Positions 38,450 to 48,323 of a stretch of DNA of 64,000 nt are shown here, in pieces. The first letter of the stretch is position 1; each line of letters starts with the position of its first letter. The notes beneath the pieces were generated by a model, which was not told where the DNA came from, searched no databases, and worked only from the letters and a program-made list of their open reading frames with translations. The stretch comes from Mycolicibacterium tusciae JS617 (lineage in GTDB: Bacteria; Actinomycetota; Actinomycetes; Mycobacteriales; Mycobacteriaceae): positions 1,488,001 to 1,552,000 of the forward strand of contig NZ_KI912270.1 in assembly GCF_000243415.2 (NCBI RefSeq), given 5' to 3'. Both the position numbers and the translations under genes were made by a program.

Positions 38450-39286
38450 CTACTTCGCGGAGTGATTGTGGTCCTTCCGCGCCCAGAAGTCGGTGATGGA
38501 CTGCAGGACTCCGTCGCGATCGATCAGCAGCGGCGAGGAATGGCCGGAGCCGGCGGCGGCGACCACCTTGGCGTCGATCATGGTGTCCGCGACGGCCTGA
38601 GCATCGGCGGGGCGCCACCCCGTGATGTCCTCACGGCCGGCGATGATCAGTGTCGGTGCGGCGATCGCGGCCATATCGGCGGTCATGTCCGGCCGGTTGA
38701 GCATCATCGACCGCATTGCGTGAAACATCGCATCCTTGTGCGCGTCGGTGAACCCGCGCATCACTGTCTTCACGAGATCGGGTGCGAGGTGGAATGATTC
38801 GCTCCCGACGAGCGCATCGGAGAGAGGCTTCAGCAGAAGCGGATTCGGGCCGGTGAATCGGTAGAGCTGCACCAGCGGCCATACCTTGGTCCAGCGCTCA
38901 GCCGAACGCAATGGGTAGGCCGGCGTGCCGATGGTGGTCAGCGTCCGGATACGGCTCGGCCGGGCCGCGGCGAGCTGGATGCCGATATGACCTCCCCACG
39001 CGTTGCCCACCCAGTCGACAGGCTCATCGAGACCAAGGCCGTCCAGCACCTGCTCGGCGGCCGACACACACTCCTCGAACGTGAAATCACGCCCCACCGG
39101 CTCGCTGTGCCCGTGGGACGGTCCATCGATGACGAACACGGAGTGGTTGCGCGCCAACTCCTCCTGGAGGCCACACCAGGATCTAGAGTCGAGAAACAGG
39201 CTGTGCCACAACACGACCGGCGAGCCGGAACCCGTGCGTTCGACGTACAGTCCGCCAAGGTCGGTGGCGATGAGCGGGGCAACCAT
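38450..39286 (-). CDS. Alpha/beta-hydrolase fold protein with alanine at the nucleophile site
   Basis: A 278-residue alpha/beta hydrolase: LWHSLFLDSRSW (oxyanion region), VIDGPSHGHSE, the elbow GNAWGG, TLIIAGREDITG (acid region) and GSGHSSPLL (His). At the elbow G-N-A-W-G the usual Ser is Ala96, read clearly from the codon GCG. The fold is intact, so it may act as a cofactor-free lyase, oxygenase-like or binding protein rather than an esterase. ATG at 39286 is chosen. It is divergent from marR, with nested dyads between them. Confidence 0.8.
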   Translation of the reverse strand: MVAPLIATDLGGLYVERTGSGSPVVLWHSLFLDSRSWCGLQEELARNHSVFVIDGPSHGHSEPVGRDFTFEECVSAAEQVLDGLGLDEPVDWVGNAWGGHIGIQLAAARPSRIRTLTTIGTPAYPLRSAERWTKVWPLVQLYRFTGPNPLLLKPLSDALVGSESFHLAPDLVKTVMRGFTDAHKDAMFHAMRSMMLNRPDMTADMAAIAAPTLIIAGREDITGWRPADAQAVADTMIDAKVVAAAGSGHSSPLLIDRDGVLQSITDFWARKDHNHSAK

Positions 39287-39301
39287 TTTGTCTCCATTTA
39301 C

Positions 39302-39329
39302 TTCGGAACCCGAAACTTCGGTATCCGTA
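39302..39329. promoter_or_regulatory. Nested MarR-type operator dyads
   Basis: TTCGG-AAC-CCGAA (39302-39314) is a perfect dyad, and TTCGG-TAT-CCGTA (39317-39329) is a near copy 15 bp on. Together they form a wider dyad, CCGAA-AC-TTCGG, centred at 39315/39316. It lies between the divergent hydrolase (start 39286) and marR (start 39345). Confidence 0.68.
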
Positions 39330-39344
39330 GTATCCTCACAACCC

Positions 39345-39809
39345 ATGGGCACGTCAAGAGAGCTGCCGCCCGATCGCCTGGCGATCGGACAGCTGCTGGT
39401 GAGGCTGTTGCGCGAGTTCCGCGACGATCTCGCTGCGCCCCGTGCTGACGCCGGATACGGAGACGTGCGAGAAGCGCATTTTCAGATCTTCGGCAACATC
39501 CGGATGGGCGGTATCCGCCTCACCGAAATGGCCGACCGCGCGCAGCTGAGCTTGGCGGCAGCGTCGGAATTGGTGAACGACCTTGTCGACTTGGGTTATC
39601 TGATTCGTCGGCCCGACCCCGCCGACGGCCGGGCCAAGCTCATCGATTTGACCAAACGGGGCCAGGCATTGATGGCCGATGCCGGCGGACGGGTGGTCGA
39701 CATCGAGCACCGGTGGGCAGTGCTGGTGGGACCCAAGAACTTCACGCAGATGACACGCACCATGCAGCGCCTCCTCGACGAGCTCGACCCGAAGGACTCG
39801 AGGGGCTAG
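39345..39809 (+). CDS. MarR family transcriptional regulator
   Basis: A 154-residue winged-helix regulator. The recognition helix region is LTEMADRAQLSLAAASELVNDL, followed by the wing LIRRPDPADGRAKLIDLT. The C-terminal helix forms the dimer. ATG at 39345. It likely represses itself and the divergent hydrolase through 39302-39329. Its TAG overlaps the stop of the truncated P450 gene (CTAG). Confidence 0.87.
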   Translation: MGTSRELPPDRLAIGQLLVRLLREFRDDLAAPRADAGYGDVREAHFQIFGNIRMGGIRLTEMADRAQLSLAAASELVNDLVDLGYLIRRPDPADGRAKLIDLTKRGQALMADAGGRVVDIEHRWAVLVGPKNFTQMTRTMQRLLDELDPKDSRG

Positions 39810-40111
39810 CCGGCTCCGATGACCAGATCCGCCACGAACCGGTGGATGTCATCGGTCGTCATTGCCTGTCCATCGACCTCCACGTCGATCAGCTTGGACA
39901 ACAGGTCGTCGGTGGGGTGCGCACACCGGTCGGCGATCATGACATCGACGTACTGGTACAGCGCGTCAAGCGACCTCGAGGTGATCGGGTTCGCGGCCCA
40001 TCGCGTGAACAGGCGCCAATCCTGCTCCGGTACGTCGAGTGCCTCGCAGACGGCGACGATCGAAAGCTGGTGTGCCGCATTGGAATCGGTGGTACCAGAC
40101 CTGTGGGTCAT
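39806..40111 (-). pseudogene. Truncated cytochrome P450 fragment
   Basis: Only 101 residues are readable. After a short N-terminus, LSIVAVCEALDVPEQDWRLFTRWA, YVDVMIADRCAHPTDDLLSKLIDVEVDG and MTTDDIHRFVADLVIGAG match the helix F to I region of bacterial P450s. It stops exactly at the I-helix oxygen-binding segment (AG), so the ExxR and heme-Cys parts are missing, and the region before helix F is also absent. It is a deletion remnant. Confidence 0.7.
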
Positions 40112-40354
40112 ATCGGACTCCTGACGAAGTAATTGATAAGTCGACAATCGGTTAGGACGAGCCGCGCAGCATCCGCCCAACAACGCATTTTCAATCACGT
40201 TAGATAGCCAGGCTATCTTCTGCCGGCTTGCATGTTCAGTCACGCAGGTCACAGATGGCCTGTGAAACTCATCCCATCGGCCACGCATTGGGACCGGCAT
40301 CACCAGCGCCAAGTCAGCTGCCTGCGCGGAATGCCGGCCGAGATGCGCCATAAG
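40112..40354. other. Junction between gene remnants
   Basis: No intact gene is seen in this 243-bp stretch. It separates the P450 remnant from the LuxR remnant and probably contains the breakpoint of a deletion. A short AT-richer segment near 40140-40215 could hold an old promoter. Confidence 0.4.
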
Positions 40355-41099
40355 GCGGATGTTTCGCCCATGGTTGCGCCGCCGTTCAGGACGTCCTGCT
40401 GGTGTGGTGGGCGCACGCAGCCCTGGCCTGTGGCGACACTGTCCGTGCACGTGAGTGGGCCGACAGGGCGGCAGCGTCCGGCTCGGGCATGTTCCTGTGC
40501 CTGACCTTCGCCGTCAACGCCCGGGTACACCTTGCTGAGGACAACAACGAGCGAGGTGCTGCCGACGCCTACGACGGTCTGGCGATCGGCGCTTCCATGA
40601 AAGCGAACCTCGCCGCGCCCGACTTCCTCCAATGTCTGGCTGAACTCGCGGTAAGGGGCGGAAACTCCCAACAGGCTGTCCGGCTTCTCGCAGCAGCATC
40701 CACAATGAGGTACAGATTAGAGCTGGCGCGGTTCAAGGTGTACGACGAACATCACGATGCGATGATCGAATCGCTGCGAAATATCATGGGCCACAGTGAC
40801 TTCGACGACGCTTGGGCGGTCGCGGTGAGCGCAAGCGGCCGGCCACCGGCTGGGCTTCGCTCACTCCTACCGAACTCGACGTGGTGCGCCTGGTCGCTGA
40901 GGGCATACCCAACAAGGACATCGCCACCCGGCTGTTCGTCTCACCGCGCACCGTGCAGTCGCATCTGCGCCACGTCTACAACAAGCTTGGCCTGACTTCC
41001 CGCGTACAACTCGCGCAGGAGTCCGCGCGCCAAATATGGATTAGCGGGCGGCCGTGCGCTTGCCGAAGGCGTCCCGCCACCCGCGATGCCGTCCCGTAG
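40355..41099 (+). pseudogene. Decayed LuxR-family ATPase regulator, C-terminal remnant
   Basis: From about 40381 one frame encodes AVQDVLLVWWAHAALACGD, RAREWADRAAASGSGMFL and QQAVRLLAAASTMR, the helical-repeat part of large LuxR regulators. Near 40830 homology passes to another frame with RKRPATGWASLTPTELDVVRL and the LuxR helix-turn-helix GIPNKDIATRLFVSPRTVQS. The first two-thirds (the ATPase) is absent and a stop (TAA at 40351) lies just upstream, so the gene is truncated and frameshifted. The 3' end overlaps the convergent membrane protein gene. Confidence 0.72.
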
Positions 41100-41676
41100 A
41101 AGTTCCCGTCGGCTGAATCTCGGTGACCTCATCGGTGTCCGAGAACGCGGGCTGCGGCTGCACATCCGCTGCGACGGTGTGGTCGATGTATTCGACGTCG
41201 CGCACGCTGCGGACCGAAATGCGGCCGACCGCCGCCGCGCCCAGGAACACGATCAGCGCTCCGAGTCCGTAGAAGTACGCCAGCTCGATTGCCAACGCCT
41301 TGCTCTCCGTCGCCGCCACGGGTGCACCCGCGTCGCCGATCCCCAGCAACCCGGCCGATGCGCGCCCGACAACGAACCATGCACCGGCGATCACGCCCAG
41401 CCACGCGCCAAGCATCGCCGTCGCTCGATTGCGCGAGACCAGCAGCAGCAGGCCACCGACAGCTGCGACCGCTCCCGGCAGCACCTGGAGCCACCCGCGC
41501 GCCTCGGTCCATGCCCATGCCCTGTCCGGGCTGAACGCGAAGTCAAAATAGGGTCCGACGAACGGGACGAGAGCGCCCCACGCACCCAGCAGAATCAGCA
41601 GAAAACCACTCATTGCGCCGCGGCTGCGCTGCATCTGGAGCCGGCCACCGCGCCTCCGAACTCGCGTATCAGTCAT
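41041..41676 (-). CDS. Four-helix membrane protein of unknown function
   Basis: A 211-residue protein with hydrophobic helices at about residues 22-45, 62-80, 85-107 and 130-150. It begins MTDTRVRRRGGRLQMQRSRG and ends with a charged tail (DEVTEIQPTGTSTGRHRGW). No family is recognised. ATG at 41676 is chosen; an open frame extends to 41796 without a better start. It is divergent from car. Confidence 0.6.
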   Translation of the reverse strand: MTDTRVRRRGGRLQMQRSRGAMSGFLLILLGAWGALVPFVGPYFDFAFSPDRAWAWTEARGWLQVLPGAVAAVGGLLLLVSRNRATAMLGAWLGVIAGAWFVVGRASAGLLGIGDAGAPVAATESKALAIELAYFYGLGALIVFLGAAAVGRISVRSVRDVEYIDHTVAADVQPQPAFSDTDEVTEIQPTGTSTGRHRGWRDAFGKRTAAR

Positions 41677-41812
41677 GCGCGCAGGAGTACCCGAACGGCG
41701 AGCGGTGTAATCCGCCGCGTCGAGCCTTCCTGTGATCAAAGCCACCGATACCGCGGCAACGGTTTCACCTCGTATTCCGCTGCGTCTCACAGCCAACTGG
41801 CAGCAATCTGAC

Positions 41813-41843
41813 GGAATAGCTTTAGCTTCGCTAACGATATTCC
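41813..41843. promoter_or_regulatory. 31-bp dyad upstream of car
   Basis: Inner arms TTAGC (41822-41826) and GCTAA (41830-41834) share their centre (41828) with outer arms GGAATA (41813-41818) and TATTCC (41838-41843). Twelve of 15 base pairs are symmetric. It ends 59 bp before the car start. Confidence 0.65.
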
Positions 41844-41902
41844 TAATAGGCCCGACGAAGCGCCTTCCCCCCTTTACTCCTTTGTTTTTCTAAGGAATTC
41901 CG

Positions 41903-44900
41903 ATGTCCGCTGATACCCGCGAAGAGCGCCTCGAGCGCCGCATCGCAAATTTGTATGTCACCGACCAGCAGTTCGCGGACGCCAAGCCCAACCCTGAGAT
42001 TTCCGCGGCGATCGAACAACCCGGACTGCCACTGGCAGACGCCGTACGCGCCGTGATGGAGGGCTACTCCGACCGCCCGGCGGTCGGACAGCGCGCCGTT
42101 GAGTTCGTCACCGACACCCAGAGCGGCCGCACAACGGCGAACGTTCTCCCCCACTTCGAAACCATCAGCTACGGCGAGCTGTGGAGTCGCGTAGGCGCGC
42201 TCACGAACGCCCTTTCCGATGTGCTTCCCGGGGACCGCATCTGCATCCTCGGCTTCACCAGCGCCGACTACACGGTCATCGACCTCGCGACCGTCACACT
42301 CGGCGCAGTGTCCGTGCCGCTTCAGACCAGCGCGCCCACCACTGCGCTTCGACCGATCGTCACCGAGACCGAACCGGTGGTGATCGCCTCCAGCATCGAC
42401 TACATCGACGATGCCGTGGAGCTGGTGCTCACCGGCCACACGCCTGACCGGCTGATCGTGTTCGACTTTCACCCGCAGATCGACGAGCACCGCGAGGCCT
42501 ACGACGCCGCGCGTGCACGGCTCACGGAGGCAGGCAGCCCCACGGTCGTCGAAACGTTGTCCGAAGTCGTGGAACGTGGACACGCACTGCCTGCGGCATC
42601 TGCCGCGCAGCGCGCCGATGACGAAATAGCGCTGCTGATCTACACATCCGGCAGCACCGGTGCGCCGAAGGGAGCGATCTATACCCGGAGCCTGGCCGCC
42701 AAGATGTGGCGCCCGGCCGCGTGGGGCTGGGCAGACAGCCCCGACGCGTTCATCACGCTGAACTTCATGCCGATGAGCCACGTGATGGGGCGCGCCAGTC
42801 TCTACGGCACGCTCGCGCACGGCGGCACGGCCTACTTCGCCGCCAAGAGCGACCTGTCGACCTTCCTGGAGGATCTCGCGCTGGTGCGGCCCACCCAGCT
42901 GAATTTCGTTCCGCGCGTATGGGAAATGCTGTCGGCGGAAGTTCACAGCCAATTGAATCGCCGGTTGCCCGAAGGCGCCGACGGCGCCACCGAGGCCGAG
43001 ATCGCCGCCGACGTACGCAGTCATCTGCTCGGTGACCGATACATCACCGTGGTGACCGGGTCGGCGCCTACGTCACCCGAATTGACGCAATGGGTCGAGT
43101 CGTTCCTCGACATGCACCTGGTCGACGGCTACGGGTCGACCGAAGCCGGCGGCGTGTTGGCCGACGGGCAGGTACGCCGGCCACCGGTGCTCGACTACAA
43201 GCTCGTCGACGTACCGGAGTTGGGCTACTTCAGCACCGACCGCCCGCATCCCCGTGGTGAGCTGCTGGTCAAGACGACGAACATGTTCCCCGGCTACTAC
43301 AAGCGACCCGAGGTCACCGCCGAGGTTTTCGACGCCGACGGCTTTTACCGCACCGGCGATATCGTCGTTGAGCTCGAGCCGGAGCGCCTGCAGTATGTCG
43401 ATCGCCGCAACTTTGTGCTGAAGCTCTCGCAGGGCGAATTCGTCACGGCCTCAAAGCTGGAGGCAGTGTTCCAGAACAGCCCGCTGGTCCGTCAGATCTA
43501 CATCTACGGCAACAGTGCACGCTCGTATCTGCTGGCGGTGGTTGTGCCGGTGGCCGACGCGGCCGCGCAGGGTGACACCGAAGAGCTGCATCGGTCCATC
43601 AACGACTCGTTGCAGGATGTCGCGAAAGCGGCGGGCTTACAGGCCTTTGAGATCCCGCGCGACTTCATCATCGAGCCAACGCCGTTCACCTTGGAGAACG
43701 GTCGGCTCACCGGTATCCGCAAGCTGGCACGGCCGAAGCTCAAGGAGATTTACGGCCCCCGGCTGGAGCAGCTGTATACGGATCTGGCCGAAGGCCAGGC
43801 GACCGAGTTGCGCGAGCTTCGTCAGAACGCCGGCCGCCGTCCGGTCGTCGAGACCGTCAGCCGCGCCGCGGCGGCCCTGCTCGGCGCGGCAGCCTCGGAG
43901 GTGCCCGCCGATGCGCAATTCACCGATCTGGGCGGAGACTCCTTGTCGGCGTTGACATTCGCCAACCTGCTGCGCGAGATCTTCGACGTCGACGTCCCCG
44001 TCGGGGTGATCGTCAGCCCCGCCAACGACCTTGCCGCACTTGCCGATTACATCGAGGGCGAACGCGCAGGCAATACCCGCCCGACGTTCGCGTCCGTTCA
44101 TGGCCGCGGGGCCACCGAGGCCCACGCCCATGATCTGACGCTCGACAAGTTCCTCGATGCCAACACGTTGGCGAGCGCGCCGGCGCTGCCATATCCGAGC
44201 CAGGAGGTGCGCACGGTTCTGCTCACCGGCGCGACCGGATTCCTCGGTCGCTACCTGACCCTGGATTGGCTGGAACGGATGAACCTCGTCGGCGGCAAGG
44301 TGATCTGCCTCGTTCGCGCCAAAGACGATGCCACCGCGCGGCAGCGGCTGGACGCAACATTCGACAGCGGTGATGCCGAATTGCTCAGCCATTACCGGCG
44401 GTTGGCCGCAGAGCACTTGGAGGTGCTCGCCGGCGACAAGGGCGAGGCGGGACTCGGACTCGATGACCGGACCTGGCAGCGGCTGGCTCACACCGTGGAT
44501 CTGATCGTGGATCCCGCCGCACTCGTCAACCATGTCCTGCCCTACGACCAGTTGTTCGGGCCCAACGTCGTCGGAACAGCCGAGCTGATCCGGTTGGCGC
44601 TCACCACGAAGTTGAAGCCGTTCATCTATCTGTCGACGGTCGGTGTCGGCGATCAGATCGAACCGTCGAAGTTCGTCGAGGACGCCGATGTCCGTCAGAT
44701 GAGCGCAACGCGTGCGGTCAATGACAGCTACGCCAACGGCTACGGCAACAGCAAGTGGGCCGGCGAGGTACTGCTGCGCGAGGCCCACGATCTAAGTGGT
44801 CTGCCCGTCGCGGTGTTCCGGTGCGACATGATCCTGGCCGAGCCCAGGTACGCAGGCCAGCTCAACGTGCCCGACATGTTCACCCGCCTCATGCTGAGCC

Positions 44901-45400
44901 TGGTAGCCACCGGAATCGCACCCGGATCGTTTTACGAACTGGATGCCGCAGGCAACCGGCAGCGGGCTCACTATGACGGCCTGCCAGTCGATTTCATCGC
45001 CGACGCGATCTCCATCCTGGGCGCGCACCAGGTGCACGGATTCGAGACTTACCACGTGATGAATCCCTACGACGACGGAATCGGGCTCGACGAGTACGTC
45101 GACTGGCTGGTCGAGGCCGGCTATCCGATCGACCGGGTCGCGGACTACGGGGAATGGCTGCAGCGATTCGAAACGAGCATGCGGGCCCTTCCGGATAGGC
45201 AGCGCCAGGCTTCACTGCTGCCGTTGCTGCACAGCTACGCGCAGCCCGCAAAACCGGTTCTCGGCTCATTCGCCTCGACCGAGCGATTCCGCGCCGCGGT
45301 GCAGGAGGCGAAAGTCGGCCCCGATAAGGACATCCCGCATGTCTCGGCGGAGATCATCGTCAAGTACATCACCGACCTGCAACTGCTCGGCCTGCTGTAG
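41903..45400 (+). CDS. car: Carboxylic acid reductase (CAR, FadD9-like)
   Basis: An 1165-residue, three-domain enzyme. An adenylation domain ([16 protein letters not shown], then YGSTEAGG) activates the acid, a carrier domain has the phosphopantetheine site GGDS with Ser680, and the reductase domain has TGATGFLG (775-782) and Tyr947-x3-Lys951 (YGNSK). It reduces carboxylic acids to aldehydes with ATP and NADPH and needs a phosphopantetheinyl transferase. ATG at 41903. A dyad lies upstream (41813) and a strong hairpin follows. The full length equals characterised CARs. Confidence 0.95.
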   Translation: MSADTREERLERRIANLYVTDQQFADAKPNPEISAAIEQPGLPLADAVRAVMEGYSDRPAVGQRAVEFVTDTQSGRTTANVLPHFETISYGELWSRVGALTNALSDVLPGDRICILGFTSADYTVIDLATVTLGAVSVPLQTSAPTTALRPIVTETEPVVIASSIDYIDDAVELVLTGHTPDRLIVFDFHPQIDEHREAYDAARARLTEAGSPTVVETLSEVVERGHALPAASAAQRADDEIALLIYTSGSTGAPKGAIYTRSLAAKMWRPAAWGWADSPDAFITLNFMPMSHVMGRASLYGTLAHGGTAYFAAKSDLSTFLEDLALVRPTQLNFVPRVWEMLSAEVHSQLNRRLPEGADGATEAEIAADVRSHLLGDRYITVVTGSAPTSPELTQWVESFLDMHLVDGYGSTEAGGVLADGQVRRPPVLDYKLVDVPELGYFSTDRPHPRGELLVKTTNMFPGYYKRPEVTAEVFDADGFYRTGDIVVELEPERLQYVDRRNFVLKLSQGEFVTASKLEAVFQNSPLVRQIYIYGNSARSYLLAVVVPVADAAAQGDTEELHRSINDSLQDVAKAAGLQAFEIPRDFIIEPTPFTLENGRLTGIRKLARPKLKEIYGPRLEQLYTDLAEGQATELRELRQNAGRRPVVETVSRAAAALLGAAASEVPADAQFTDLGGDSLSALTFANLLREIFDVDVPVGVIVSPANDLAALADYIEGERAGNTRPTFASVHGRGATEAHAHDLTLDKFLDANTLASAPALPYPSQEVRTVLLTGATGFLGRYLTLDWLERMNLVGGKVICLVRAKDDATARQRLDATFDSGDAELLSHYRRLAAEHLEVLAGDKGEAGLGLDDRTWQRLAHTVDLIVDPAALVNHVLPYDQLFGPNVVGTAELIRLALTTKLKPFIYLSTVGVGDQIEPSKFVEDADVRQMSATRAVNDSYANGYGNSKWAGEVLLREAHDLSGLPVAVFRCDMILAEPRYAGQLNVPDMFTRLMLSLVATGIAPGSFYELDAAGNRQRAHYDGLPVDFIADAISILGAHQVHGFETYHVMNPYDDGIGLDEYVDWLVEAGYPIDRVADYGEWLQRFETSMRALPDRQRQASLLPLLHSYAQPAKPVLGSFASTERFRAAVQEAKVGPDKDIPHVSAEIIVKYITDLQLLGLL

Positions 45401-45411
45401 GCAGGGCGGCG

Positions 45412-45440
45412 CGAGCTGGCGACGCTAGGTCGCCAGCTCG
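45412..45440. terminator. Terminator hairpin after car
   Basis: CGAGCTGGCGA and TCGCCAGCTCG form a perfect 11-bp stem with a 7-nt loop, 12 bp after the car stop. The loop contains the stop codon of the convergent DUF1304 gene, so the hairpin can serve both. Confidence 0.65.
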
Positions 45441-45811
45441 ATGCCGAGAACCACCACCGCGATCAACGGCAGGGCCCCCTGCGTGATCGCCGCGCGCGCC
45501 TTGTCGGGTGAGGACACCAGCAGCACCAGCGCCGCGGCGAGCATGGAACCGGTGCCGGCGAAGATGAGTGCGAGCCCGACGCCGAAGTGTTGCAACCCGT
45601 AGAGGACTATGCCCACGAAGGTCACGACCGCCAGAAACAGGTTGTAGAAGCCCTGATTGAAGGCGAGTTCCTTGGTGGCCAACGCCTCTTCTCGAGTGGT
45701 CCCGAACGTCGCCCTGGTCCGAGCCGATGTCCAGGTCAAGGACTCCATCACCCAGATATAGACGTGCAGCAGCGCCGCGAGAGCCGCGAAAATCAACCCT
45801 GCGTAAATCAT
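45425..45811 (-). CDS. DUF1304 membrane protein
   Basis: A 128-residue protein with four hydrophobic helices. HVYIWVMESLTW and AFNQGFYNLFLAV are the conserved DUF1304 segments. The role is unknown. ATG at 45811 is followed directly by the first helix. It is convergent with car, and the two share a hairpin. Confidence 0.85.
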   Translation of the reverse strand: MIYAGLIFAALAALLHVYIWVMESLTWTSARTRATFGTTREEALATKELAFNQGFYNLFLAVVTFVGIVLYGLQHFGVGLALIFAGTGSMLAAALVLLVSSPDKARAAITQGALPLIAVVVLGIELAT

Positions 45812-45852
45812 TCAGGCACCCACGCTTTCGACTCGAATCACCGGCATCTTCC

Positions 45853-46923
45853 CTATTCGAACAGGCCGGGCTGGCCAAAGCCAGTGGCTCCGGGCGGCGG
45901 CGTCATGCCGAGGTGGGTCCAGGCCTGGGCGGTGGCGATGCGTCCGCGGGGCGTGCGGGCGATCATCCCGGCACGCACCAGGAACGGCTCGCAGACCTCT
46001 TCGACCGTCGCGGCTTCCTCGCCGACGGCAACCGCCAAGGTCGATACCCCGACGGGACCGCCGCCGAAACTGCGTGTGAGCGCGGACAATACGGCGCGGT
46101 CGAGCCGATCCAGACCGAGCTCGTCGACGTCGTACACCGCCAGAGCGGACTTGGCGATGTCACGGGTGATGACGCCGTCGGCACGCACCTCGGCGAAGTC
46201 GCGTACCCGTCGCAACAGCCGGTTCGCGATGCGCGGCGTGCCACGTGAGCGTCGCGCCACTTCGGTCCCGGCGTCGCCCTGTAGCTCTATGCCGAGGATG
46301 CCTGCCGAGCGGGTCAGCACCCTCTCCAGTTCTGCCGGTTCGTAGAAGTCCATGTGGGCGGTGAAGCCGAACCGGTCGCGCAGCGGGCCTGTCAGCGCAC
46401 CCGATCGGGTGGTGGCCCCGACAAGCGTGAACGGCGCGACCTCCAGTGGTATGGACGTGGCACCCGGACCCTTGCCCACGACAACGTCGACGCGGAAGTC
46501 CTCCATCGCGAGGTAGAGCATCTCCTCGGCAGGCCTGGCGATGCGGTGGATCTCGTCGATGAACAGCACGTCGTGCTCGACAAGGTTCGACAGCATCGCC
46601 GCCAGGTCACCCGCGCGTTCCAGGGCCGGGCCCGAGGTGACCCGCAGCGAGGTGCCCAGCTCGGCCGCGATGATCATCGCCAGTGACGTTTTGCCCAGGC
46701 CCGGTGGGCCCGACAGCAGGATGTGATCCGGTGTGCCACCGCGGTTCTTGGCGCCCTCGAGGACCAACTGCAGCTGCTCGCGCACGCGGGGCTGGCCGAT
46801 GAACTCACCGAGCGACCGGGGCCGCAGGCTGGCGTCGATGTCCCCCTCGCCGACGGTCAAGGCGGCCGAAACCTCCCTGTCGGAGGTGTCTTCGGATTCC
46901 GCGTCCTCGAATCGGCCGGTCAC
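45853..46923 (-). CDS. ruvB: Holliday junction branch-migration ATPase RuvB
   Basis: A 356-residue AAA+ helicase with [12 protein letters not shown], Walker A GPPGLGKT, Walker B LFIDEIHR, the sensor [10 protein letters not shown] and a C-terminal winged helix with [13 protein letters not shown]. It drives branch migration with RuvA. It overlaps the ruvA stop by 4 bp (46920-46923). Gene order ruvC-ruvA-ruvB is the mycobacterial one. Confidence 0.96.
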   Translation of the reverse strand: MTGRFEDAESEDTSDREVSAALTVGEGDIDASLRPRSLGEFIGQPRVREQLQLVLEGAKNRGGTPDHILLSGPPGLGKTSLAMIIAAELGTSLRVTSGPALERAGDLAAMLSNLVEHDVLFIDEIHRIARPAEEMLYLAMEDFRVDVVVGKGPGATSIPLEVAPFTLVGATTRSGALTGPLRDRFGFTAHMDFYEPAELERVLTRSAGILGIELQGDAGTEVARRSRGTPRIANRLLRRVRDFAEVRADGVITRDIAKSALAVYDVDELGLDRLDRAVLSALTRSFGGGPVGVSTLAVAVGEEAATVEEVCEPFLVRAGMIARTPRGRIATAQAWTHLGMTPPPGATGFGQPGLFE

Positions 46924-47507
46924 TTCTTTCCCAACATCGACAGCGCCAAGCGCAGCGCACTGGTGGTGTTGGCTTCCGGCTCATTGGCGAGCACCTTATC
47001 GGTGGCCTCTTCGGCCTGCTTGAGCGCAAAGCCAAGGCCGACAAGCGCTTCCACGACGGGACCGCGCACGGAATGGCCGTTGAGCGCGGCGGCACCGGAC
47101 GGTGCGATGACCCCCATCTTGTCGCGTAGGCTCAGCGCCATCAGCTCGGCGGTTTTCTTGCCGACCTTGGGAATCCGGGTCAGCGCGGTGATGTCGGCCT
47201 CGGCGATGGCGCGCCGCAGCGTGGGCCCGTCGTACATCGCCAGCGCGCCAAGGGCGATGCTCGGCCCGATGCCGGACACCGCGAGCAGCGTCAGGAACAG
47301 GTTGCGGGCATCGGCGTCCGAAAAGCCGTAGAGCGTCATCGAATCCTCGCGCACGATCATCGCGGTGATCAATCGCGCCTCGCTGCCACGGTGCAGGGTC
47401 GCCAGCGTCGACGGGGTCGCCATGACCTTGTATCCGACGCCTGCGGCCTCGATGACGACGTGGTCTAGGGCGATGTCGATGACCTCGCCGCGAACGGATG
47501 CGATCAT
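46920..47507 (-). CDS. ruvA: Holliday junction binding protein RuvA
   Basis: A 195-residue RuvA: an OB-fold N-domain beginning [11 protein letters not shown], then helix-hairpin-helix motifs ([27 protein letters not shown]) and a C-terminal UBA-like domain that contacts RuvB. It overlaps both ruvC and ruvB by 4 bp, so the three are co-translated. Confidence 0.96.
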   Translation of the reverse strand: MIASVRGEVIDIALDHVVIEAAGVGYKVMATPSTLATLHRGSEARLITAMIVREDSMTLYGFSDADARNLFLTLLAVSGIGPSIALGALAMYDGPTLRRAIAEADITALTRIPKVGKKTAELMALSLRDKMGVIAPSGAAALNGHSVRGPVVEALVGLGFALKQAEEATDKVLANEPEANTTSALRLALSMLGKK

Positions 47508-48070
47508 CGTGCCGCCTTCACTTTCGCCTTGATCGTTGCCTTGTACTTGCGTTGCTGTTCGGCGGCCAAGGCCTCAGCGGCGGCCATGCGCGCGATCATC
47601 GGGGCGCGCCAGCAGTGACAAATCGCCAGCGCCAGCGCGTCGGCCGCGTCGGCGGGCGTCGGTTTTGTCTGCAGCGCAAGGATTCTCGTCACCATCGCGG
47701 TGACCTGCGCCTTATCGGCCCGACCGTTGCCGGTGACGGCGGCCTTGACCTCGCTGGGTGTGTGGAAATGTACGTCGATGTCGCGTCTGGCGGCGGCGAG
47801 CGCGATCACACCGCCGGCCTGCGCTGTCCCCATCGCCGTGTTCGCGTTCTGGTTGGCGAACACTCGCTCGATCGCGATGACATCGGGGCGGTGGGTGTCC
47901 ATCCAATACTCGACGGCGTCGCTGATGGTCAGCAGCCGACGATGCAGGGGCTCGTCGGACGGAGTCCGGACGACGTCGACGTCCAGCGCAATGACCTGCC
48001 GTCCGGTGCCACCCTCGATGACGGACAGCCCGCACCGCGTCAACCCGGGATCGACACCCATCACCCGCAC
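47504..48070 (-). CDS. ruvC: Holliday junction endonuclease RuvC
   Basis: A 188-residue resolvase with the RNase H-like acidic site: Asp7 in [12 protein letters not shown], Glu in AIERVF, and Asp in [13 protein letters not shown]. It cuts Holliday junctions symmetrically. The start is a GTG at 48070; an ATG four codons in is possible. The promoter of the ruvCAB operon should lie in 48071-48199, just inside the IS left end. Confidence 0.95.
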   Translation of the reverse strand: MRVMGVDPGLTRCGLSVIEGGTGRQVIALDVDVVRTPSDEPLHRRLLTISDAVEYWMDTHRPDVIAIERVFANQNANTAMGTAQAGGVIALAAARRDIDVHFHTPSEVKAAVTGNGRADKAQVTAMVTRILALQTKPTPADAADALALAICHCWRAPMIARMAAAEALAAEQQRKYKATIKAKVKAAR

Positions 48071-48204
48071 GGGCCAGCTCCTTGTCTGTGAACACCTGTT
48101 CGAAGGAGCTTAACGCCGACAAGGGACACCTCAGCGGCTCGACACGCCCCCGTCACCGGCCTCACGCCTAAAGCCCAAGATCAGCCGCGCGGTCGTGCTC
48201 TAAG

Positions 48205-48230
48205 CCTCGATCCACCGACTGACCTGGTGT
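48205..48230 (+). repeat. IS left terminal inverted repeat
   Basis: Twenty-six bases running from CCTCGATCC to CTGGTGT, exactly complementary to 49840-49865. The target duplication CTAAG precedes it at 48200-48204. Confidence 0.92.
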
Positions 48231-48323
48231 TTTCTGGGTGTCGGAATGAGGAAAGTGCCCTCTGAACTGGGATGATTGTAGTTCTCACACAAACAATCGG
48301 GTCAGTTCGGAAAGGCACTTCCA

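Noticed and set aside
39003..39344. N-terminal extension of MarR
   Set aside because: The frame is open upstream but runs antisense through the hydrolase gene and across the operator; the family start is ATG 39345.
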